8,379 nt of DNA from Candidatus Wolfebacteria bacterium (GTDB lineage: Bacteria; Patescibacteriota; Minisyncoccia; UBA6257; UBA9933). The stretch lies in the NCBI GenBank assembly GCA_026394835.1, contig JAPLZW010000050.1, positions 1 to 8,379 of the forward strand, given 5' to 3'. Of this stretch, positions 5,098 through 8,379 are shown piece after piece. Position numbers and translations under genes: made by a program. The notes under the pieces were generated by a model. The model searched no databases, was not told the DNA's origin, and saw only the letters and a program-made list of their open reading frames with translations. Position 1 is the first letter of the stretch, and every line of letters begins with the position of its first letter.

Positions 5098-5110
5098 AAA
5101 ATTCTGTTTT

Positions 5111-5419
5111 ATGAAAAACAAAACCTATCTCCTTATATTTTTCATTATTGTCCTTTTGACTGGCTGCGGGTATTTTATTTTTTCCGCTAAAACGAATCCA
5201 AAAGAAGAAGGCGTCATTGTCGCCGATTTTAAGTGCGATGATAAAAAATCCATCTTTACGATTTTCTATCCCAAGAACGATACTCGCGTGGATATTATTT
5301 TAAGCGATGGCAGGAAAATGAGCGTTCCACGCGCGATATCGGCTTCGGGCGCGAGATACGCCAATGCGGACGAAAGTTTCGTTTTTTGGAATAAGGGCGA
5401 CACGGCTTTTATCACGTAA
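5111..5419 (+). CDS. mliC: MliC-family lipoprotein (inhibitor of c-type lysozyme), truncated by an in-frame TAA
   Basis: 102 residues up to the TAA at 5417. A lysine-containing start, a hydrophobic stretch and the lipobox LLTGC (15-19) mark a lipoprotein signal; cysteine 19 would be lipidated. The rest is an MliC domain: FKCDD (40-44), SASGARY (77-83) and FVFWNKGDTAF (90-100). In characterised MliC proteins the serine of SG-x-x-Y and the lysine of the KG motif contact the lysozyme active site; here these are S79 and K95. The family normally ends with a strand carrying N-C that bridges to the first cysteine. Here that end lies beyond the TAA: the same frame reads GGMTTFANCVVEK to a second TAA at 5459. 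The gene is therefore probably nonsense-truncated, read through, or affected by a sequencing error. Confidence 0.85.
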   Translation: MKNKTYLLIFFIIVLLTGCGYFIFSAKTNPKEEGVIVADFKCDDKKSIFTIFYPKNDTRVDIILSDGRKMSVPRAISASGARYANADESFVFWNKGDTAFIT

Positions 5420-5460
5420 GGCGGAATGACGACTTTTGCGAATTGCGTTGTGGAAAAATA

Positions 5461-5505
5461 AAATGTATGGAGGTTCAACCTCCATACATTTCTCCATACA
5501 TTTTT
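5461..5505. terminator. Bidirectional terminator with a 12-bp tandem duplication
   Basis: AAATGTATGGAGGTT (5461-5475) and its exact complement (5477-5491) give a 15-pair inverted repeat between the convergent mliC and the minus-strand transglutaminase-like gene. The descending arm's CTCCATACATTT (5480-5491) is repeated at once at 5492-5503 and runs into TTTTT. On the minus strand the stem is followed by TTATTTTT. The left arm can pair with either copy of the right arm. Its right end overlaps the stop codon of the minus-strand gene by two bases. Confidence 0.8.
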
Positions 5506-6124
5506 ATTTGGGCCATTCCGGCTTCTTGGTGGCTTCTAGTTCCACCTTATCGGCCAAGCGCAGATTGCGCGCCATTCCCGGTTTCAAAACATTGTAATGT
5601 TTGGCTATGTTCAGGGCGCGGACTATTTCCCATTGGTTTTTTTCCGATATGAGCCAATCCTTGCCGAATTTCCCCAAATCCACGGGGTCGGAATAGCTCC
5701 GCAGGGTTTTCTTGCGGTTATTCAGGAAGTATTCGTTGAAGTAAGACATTACAAGCTCCCGGACATCCCTGTATATCGGGTCGCGGTAGCGCAAGACCGG
5801 ATGATTGGTTTTGCTGATGGCGCCCCACAAGCCTTTTTCTTTAAACAGAGCGATGATGTGGTCGTCATCAGCCTGCGTGGCTTTAAGGTCTAAAATCAAG
5901 GGGGGTTTCCCGTATGACCAGAGAACCGCGGCCACGAGCATCGCCGCCTCAATGCAATGCGCTTCGTTTTTCCGTAAAACCATAATCGGAGACCTGACAG
6001 TCTCTTTTTCTTTTTCAAAATTCATCGGAATGGTGTCCAGAAAATTCTGGATTTTTATCGGCGTATTCAGTTTCCGGAAAATTTTGAATTCCTTAATATC
6101 GGAGCAGGGGAATGGTTTTAACAT
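5504..6124 (-). CDS. Uncharacterised transglutaminase-like (papain-fold) protein
   Basis: 206 residues, no signal peptide or membrane segment, so cytoplasmic. The centre reads NEAHCIEAAML (53-63, cysteine 57), then DDDHIIALF (86-94, histidine 89), then GLWGAISKTNHPVLRYRDPIYRDVRELVMSYF (98-129). A cysteine heading a helix, a histidine in a strand about 30 residues on and a following tryptophan-containing strand is the transglutaminase/papain-like layout; the third catalytic residue could be N107 or D115, which I cannot settle. I recall conserved hypothetical proteins with the same NHPVLRYRDP-x-YR block in proteobacteria, with no known function. The start ATG is preceded by a weak AGGA eight bases away. 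It is the last of three genes after dnaX, ten bases behind the DUF5680 gene, and ends at the bidirectional terminator. Confidence 0.75.
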   Translation of the reverse strand: MLKPFPCSDIKEFKIFRKLNTPIKIQNFLDTIPMNFEKEKETVRSPIMVLRKNEAHCIEAAMLVAAVLWSYGKPPLILDLKATQADDDHIIALFKEKGLWGAISKTNHPVLRYRDPIYRDVRELVMSYFNEYFLNNRKKTLRSYSDPVDLGKFGKDWLISEKNQWEIVRALNIAKHYNVLKPGMARNLRLADKVELEATKKPEWPK

Positions 6125-6134
6125 TAATTTAATC

Positions 6135-6605
6135 CTATAACCCTTTGCGTTGGTCCACTAATCCTCCTAAATAATTAGCTTTATAAAGAAGCTTTCCGTT
6201 TTGGGTAATTTTTTCTTCTCCCGAAAATCTGTCCAGGTCGCCATTCCAAACATTTTCGTAAACCAAGCCGTTCTCGGAATATTCTTTTGGCCCCCGATAT
6301 GGGTGGTTTTCGGGCATCCGCATTAGAGCATCTCTTAAGATGGCGTAGACTGGATCGGTTTCGGCGTCCTCATCCACCCAGCCGTAATAAACCATTATCC
6401 AGAAGGGATTTCCTTTGTGAGATACAATTGTTCTTCCGCCATAGGGTTCTCCGCCAAAAAAGTTGTCGTTGGATTTCCATGGATCTTTTTCAAAAGGAAT
6501 GGTTTCCGAGCCGTCAGATTCTTTAATCCATTTTTTTGAATCTCCCCTAGCGTAACCGGCCCTATTGGAGTCCACGAGGAATTGTCTCAATTCTTCAATA
6601 AGCAT
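6135..6605 (-). CDS. DUF5680 domain protein
   Basis: The frame could open at 6653, overlapping dnaX by 47 bases, but the ATG at 6605 lies one base after the dnaX stop and begins with LIEELRQFLVDSNRAGYARG, the usual start of the domain; this start, giving 156 residues, is chosen. Recognisable blocks are FFGGEPYGGRTIV (49-61), NPFWIMVYYGWV (66-77), HPYRGPKEY (101-109) and RFSGEEKI...YLGG (126-148), which together match my recollection of DUF5680, a stand-alone or XRE-regulator-attached domain of unknown function. There is no DNA-binding part here. Translation is probably coupled to dnaX. Whether it has anything to do with replication is unknown. Confidence 0.8.
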   Translation of the reverse strand: MLIEELRQFLVDSNRAGYARGDSKKWIKESDGSETIPFEKDPWKSNDNFFGGEPYGGRTIVSHKGNPFWIMVYYGWVDEDAETDPVYAILRDALMRMPENHPYRGPKEYSENGLVYENVWNGDLDRFSGEEKITQNGKLLYKANYLGGLVDQRKGL

Positions 6606-6606
6606 G

Positions 6607-7734
6607 TTATTTAAGATTCTCAATAATCGCGACTTCCAGAGGCACAATGGCAAAAGGTGAATAACGCATTTCCGAATATGCCCTGATTAAGGACTTAATG
6701 AGATTAATGGCAGTTTGCGGGTCAATTGCCGCGGCATGGGCTTTATTAGTTTTCATTTCCGTGTCGGTCAATTCTTTTCCGAATTCGATTTCTATGTCGG
6801 GATTGAAACGCAAAGTCAGAACCCGGCGCAAATAATGAATCAAGTCTTTATTGAAAGACACGATATTGTAGCCGCTTTCCGTAATTTTCGATATATATTC
6901 AATAGCGGCTTTTAAGTCTTTGTTAATCAATAGCCCGGCGAATTCCGCGGTGCGGCCGAATTCCACTTTGCCAAGAATCCTTTCTACGTCCTCAACGGCT
7001 ATCCTCCTTTCTTTATTTTCTCCGGACTCGGAAGAAAGCGAGGCGATTTGGTCAATCAGGGATTCCGCGTCCCGAAAACTCCCTTCGGCGGCTGAAGCTA
7101 TGAGTTCCAAAGCTTCGTCGTCGGCTTTGATTTTCTCTGCTTTTACGATTTCTTTAAGCTTATCGACTATTACAAGGCGGGGGAGTTTTTTAAAATGGAA
7201 TCTCTGGGTGCGGGAAGTGATGGTAGCCGGCATTTTTTCTGACTCTGTCGTGGCTAAGATGAAAATCGCATGAGCCGGCGGTTCTTCCAAAGTTTTGAGC
7301 AAGGCGTTAAAAGCTTCTTTGGTAAGCTGGTGGACTTCATCAATTATAAAAACTTTGTATTTAAGCGAAGTGGGAGAAAACTTAATGCCTTCTTTTAAAT
7401 CGCGGATTTCGTCAATGCCGCGGTTAGAAGCCGCGTCGATTTCAACCACGTCCAATGCCCGGCCCGCATCAATTTCGAGGCACGCCCGGCATTCATTGCA
7501 GGGTTCGCCAAGCTCCTGGAATTTTTTATCGTTTTGCCGTTTTTCGCAATTCGCGATTTTGGCAATCAATCTCGCGGTTGATGTTTTGCCCGAACCTCTG
7601 GGACCAAAAAAAAGATAAGCGTGCGCTAAGCGGTCCGCTTTCGCGGCATTCTTTAAAATCTGGACAATTGATTCCTGCCCCAGAACATTTTCAAGTTTTT
7701 TAGGGCGGTATTTGCGGTAGATAGCGAGAGACAT
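6607..7734 (-). CDS. dnaX: DNA polymerase III subunit gamma/tau, short gamma-type
   Basis: Clamp-loader ATPase of the replicative polymerase. 375 residues cover AAA+ domains I-II and the collar domain III: Walker A GPRGSGKT at 44-51, a zinc module with cysteines 63, 79, 82 and 85, Walker B VFIIDEVH at 128-135, LEEPPAHAIFILATTE at 149-164, the SRTQRF arginine-finger block at 174-179, and sensor 2 GSFRDAESLIDQ at 218-229. The collar ends with MRYSPFAIVPLEVAII, as in full gamma subunits, and the reading frame then stops. The tau-specific region, which binds helicase and polymerase, is absent and no slippery A-run suggests a frameshifted long form. First gene of a three-gene operon. No Shine-Dalgarno precedes the ATG; a 7-bp tandem repeat stands there instead. 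Confidence 0.96.
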   Translation of the reverse strand: MSLAIYRKYRPKKLENVLGQESIVQILKNAAKADRLAHAYLFFGPRGSGKTSTARLIAKIANCEKRQNDKKFQELGEPCNECRACLEIDAGRALDVVEIDAASNRGIDEIRDLKEGIKFSPTSLKYKVFIIDEVHQLTKEAFNALLKTLEEPPAHAIFILATTESEKMPATITSRTQRFHFKKLPRLVIVDKLKEIVKAEKIKADDEALELIASAAEGSFRDAESLIDQIASLSSESGENKERRIAVEDVERILGKVEFGRTAEFAGLLINKDLKAAIEYISKITESGYNIVSFNKDLIHYLRRVLTLRFNPDIEIEFGKELTDTEMKTNKAHAAAIDPQTAINLIKSLIRAYSEMRYSPFAIVPLEVAIIENLK

Positions 7735-7740
7735 TGTTGA

Positions 7741-7768
7741 GTAATTAGTATCTAGTAGTTAGTAATTA
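7741..7768. repeat. Four tandem 7-bp units (GTAATTA type) in front of dnaX
   Basis: The stretch splits into GTAATTA, GTATCTA, GTAGTTA, GTAATTA plus a closing G: four units of seven with the first and last identical. It begins seven bases upstream of the dnaX start codon, so it covers the place where -10 box and leader should be. Similar heptamer runs are, as I recall, common between genes in Parcubacteria. Confidence 0.7.
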
Positions 7769-7820
7769 GGACGGGTTAAAACTGACCTTAGTTTAGCTTT
7801 TAAAATGATTGACTTCAAGG

Positions 7821-7864
7821 CTTATTTGCAATAAGTTCTAATTGTGGTCTTTGTGAAATATAGT
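7821..7864 (+). promoter_or_regulatory. Hairpin and possible -10 box before the right-edge gene
   Basis: CTTATT (7821-7826) and AATAAG (7830-7835) form a perfect six-pair inverted repeat with a three-base loop. Downstream TATAGT (7859-7864; 5 of 6) could be the -10 box of the gene at 7903; the -35 candidate TTCTAA (7836-7841) at 17 bases is poor. Start at about 7871. The inverted repeat lies where an operator could be. Confidence 0.35.
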
Positions 7865-7902
7865 AGGTTGAATTCGGATCAATCCCAGAGGAGGAAACAA
7901 AA

Positions 7903-8379
7903 GTGACAAACAAATATACCTCTGTCCGTGGGATGTATGCTCTTGTTCGGGAGATTCCTCTGGAACTCCGCAAGATTTTGGAAGAAAAAGTGATTGCTCC
8001 GGGGAATAATGACTCTTATCTTATGGATTTGCTTCTGCAAAATCCGGTTGAAGTTACGGCGGGGATATTCATAAGACAGGAAGGAAGTATCCGCCTTCCC
8101 AAGAAAATCTCCTGGTTGTGCATGGTAAGGGAAGGAACCCTAAAGACAAGAAAGCGGATAGAGACTCAGGAAGTTTCGGAAATCTCAATGAGGGCGGCAG
8201 TTATGCGTCTTCAGAAACATCTAGAGCGGCTAAAAACCCACTATAAGGTGTGGGCGGAGTGCAAAGATGGAAACTTAAGGGTCAAGAAGAAAGGGTCTGA
8301 TTTCTTTCCTAAGGAAAGTGCCCCGTTTCTGATAGGGTTGGTGGACATCAGATTCCCCATAAGGGAGGGAGGTGATCCA
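7903..8379 (+). CDS. Unrecognised protein, 3' end at or beyond window edge
   Basis: GTG start at 7903 after an excellent ribosome binding site AGAGGAGG (7887-7894), eight bases away, unlike the leaderless genes elsewhere in the window. The frame is open for 159 codons to the edge. The product begins VTNKYTSVRGMYALVREIPLEL, is rich in lysine, arginine and glutamate, has no membrane segment, and has a basic helical middle (KTRKRIETQEVSEISMRAAV and on). Half of its 14 arginine codons are AGA/AGG, which seems more than in its neighbours. I recognise no family. The strong ribosome-binding-like sequence in its last codons suggests that it ends shortly after and another gene begins. Confidence 0.7.
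   Translation, partial: MTNKYTSVRGMYALVREIPLELRKILEEKVIAPGNNDSYLMDLLLQNPVEVTAGIFIRQEGSIRLPKKISWLCMVREGTLKTRKRIETQEVSEISMRAAVMRLQKHLERLKTHYKVWAECKDGNLRVKKKGSDFFPKESAPFLIGLVDIRFPIREGGDP
8368..8379 (+). promoter_or_regulatory. Extended Shine-Dalgarno-like sequence at the right edge
   Basis: GGAGGTGATCCA is complementary over 12 bases to the conserved 3' tail of bacterial 16S rRNA (TGGATCACCTCC). It would be a very strong ribosome binding site if a start codon follows (the final A could open an ATG). The alternative is a 16S rRNA gene on the minus strand whose 3' end is here. Confidence 0.45.

Noticed and set aside
6135..6653. Longer start of the DUF5680 gene at 6653
   Set aside because: It would overlap dnaX by 47 bases; the added 16 residues are the antiphase reading of the dnaX end, and the domain begins at the ATG at 6605.
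6607..7734. Programmed frameshift in dnaX producing tau and gamma
   Set aside because: The gene is already only gamma length, with a complete collar domain up to the stop, and I see no A-AAA-AAG-type slippery run with an extended frame behind it.
1..8379. CRISPR array, transposase, integrase or toxin-antitoxin pair
   Set aside because: No regularly spaced repeat-spacer unit, no such protein motifs in any of the coding frames, despite the att-like repeats.

Overview
The window looks like a piece of a small bacterial genome of moderate GC, most likely a candidate-phyla-radiation (Patescibacteria/Parcubacteria-type) organism. This is an inference from several things seen together: promoters placed so that the mRNA would begin at or next to the start codon (gdh, arsR-type gene), a short gamma-type DnaX, a GC-rich palindrome of the TGCCTACCGGCAGGCA kind between genes, a heptanucleotide AT-rich tandem repeat in front of dnaX, and very tight gene spacing. 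No single marker gene proves the lineage.

Left part (1-1457): the 5' three quarters of a glutamate dehydrogenase gene on the minus strand runs off the left edge. It is divergent from a tRNA-Gln(CUG) gene on the plus strand (1047-1117). Behind the tRNA lie about 340 bases without a protein gene, holding a terminator, a chain of hairpins, an exact 22-bp copy of the tRNA 3' end, a third degenerate copy interrupted by a GC-rich palindrome, more hairpins, and a T-arm-like fragment in the other orientation. This reads as a scarred integration site.

Metalloid/metal module (1458-3023, minus strand): an ArsR/SmtB repressor with CadC-like cysteines, an 80-residue thioredoxin-like CxxC protein and a DUF318/ArsP-type permease, joined with 0-1 base between genes. 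A SmtB-type inverted repeat lies on the promoter and start codon. Together they look like a self-regulated sense-reduce-export operon.

Middle (3047-5506, plus strand): an ABC exporter half-transporter whose leader carries a terminator-like hairpin directly against the start codon, then a small lipoprotein of the MliC family (inhibitor of c-type lysozyme). The MliC gene carries an in-frame TAA; the 13 codons after it still encode the family's C-terminal end, including its second cysteine. A tandemly duplicated hairpin forms a bidirectional terminator behind it.

Right part (5504-7734, minus strand): dnaX heads an operon with a DUF5680 protein (1-base gap) and an uncharacterised transglutaminase-like protein (10-base gap). 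Divergent from dnaX, an unrecognised gene with a strong Shine-Dalgarno sequence (7903 onward) runs off the right edge. The last 12 bases match the complement of the 16S rRNA 3' tail, either a very strong ribosome binding site for a following gene or the end of a 16S gene on the minus strand.
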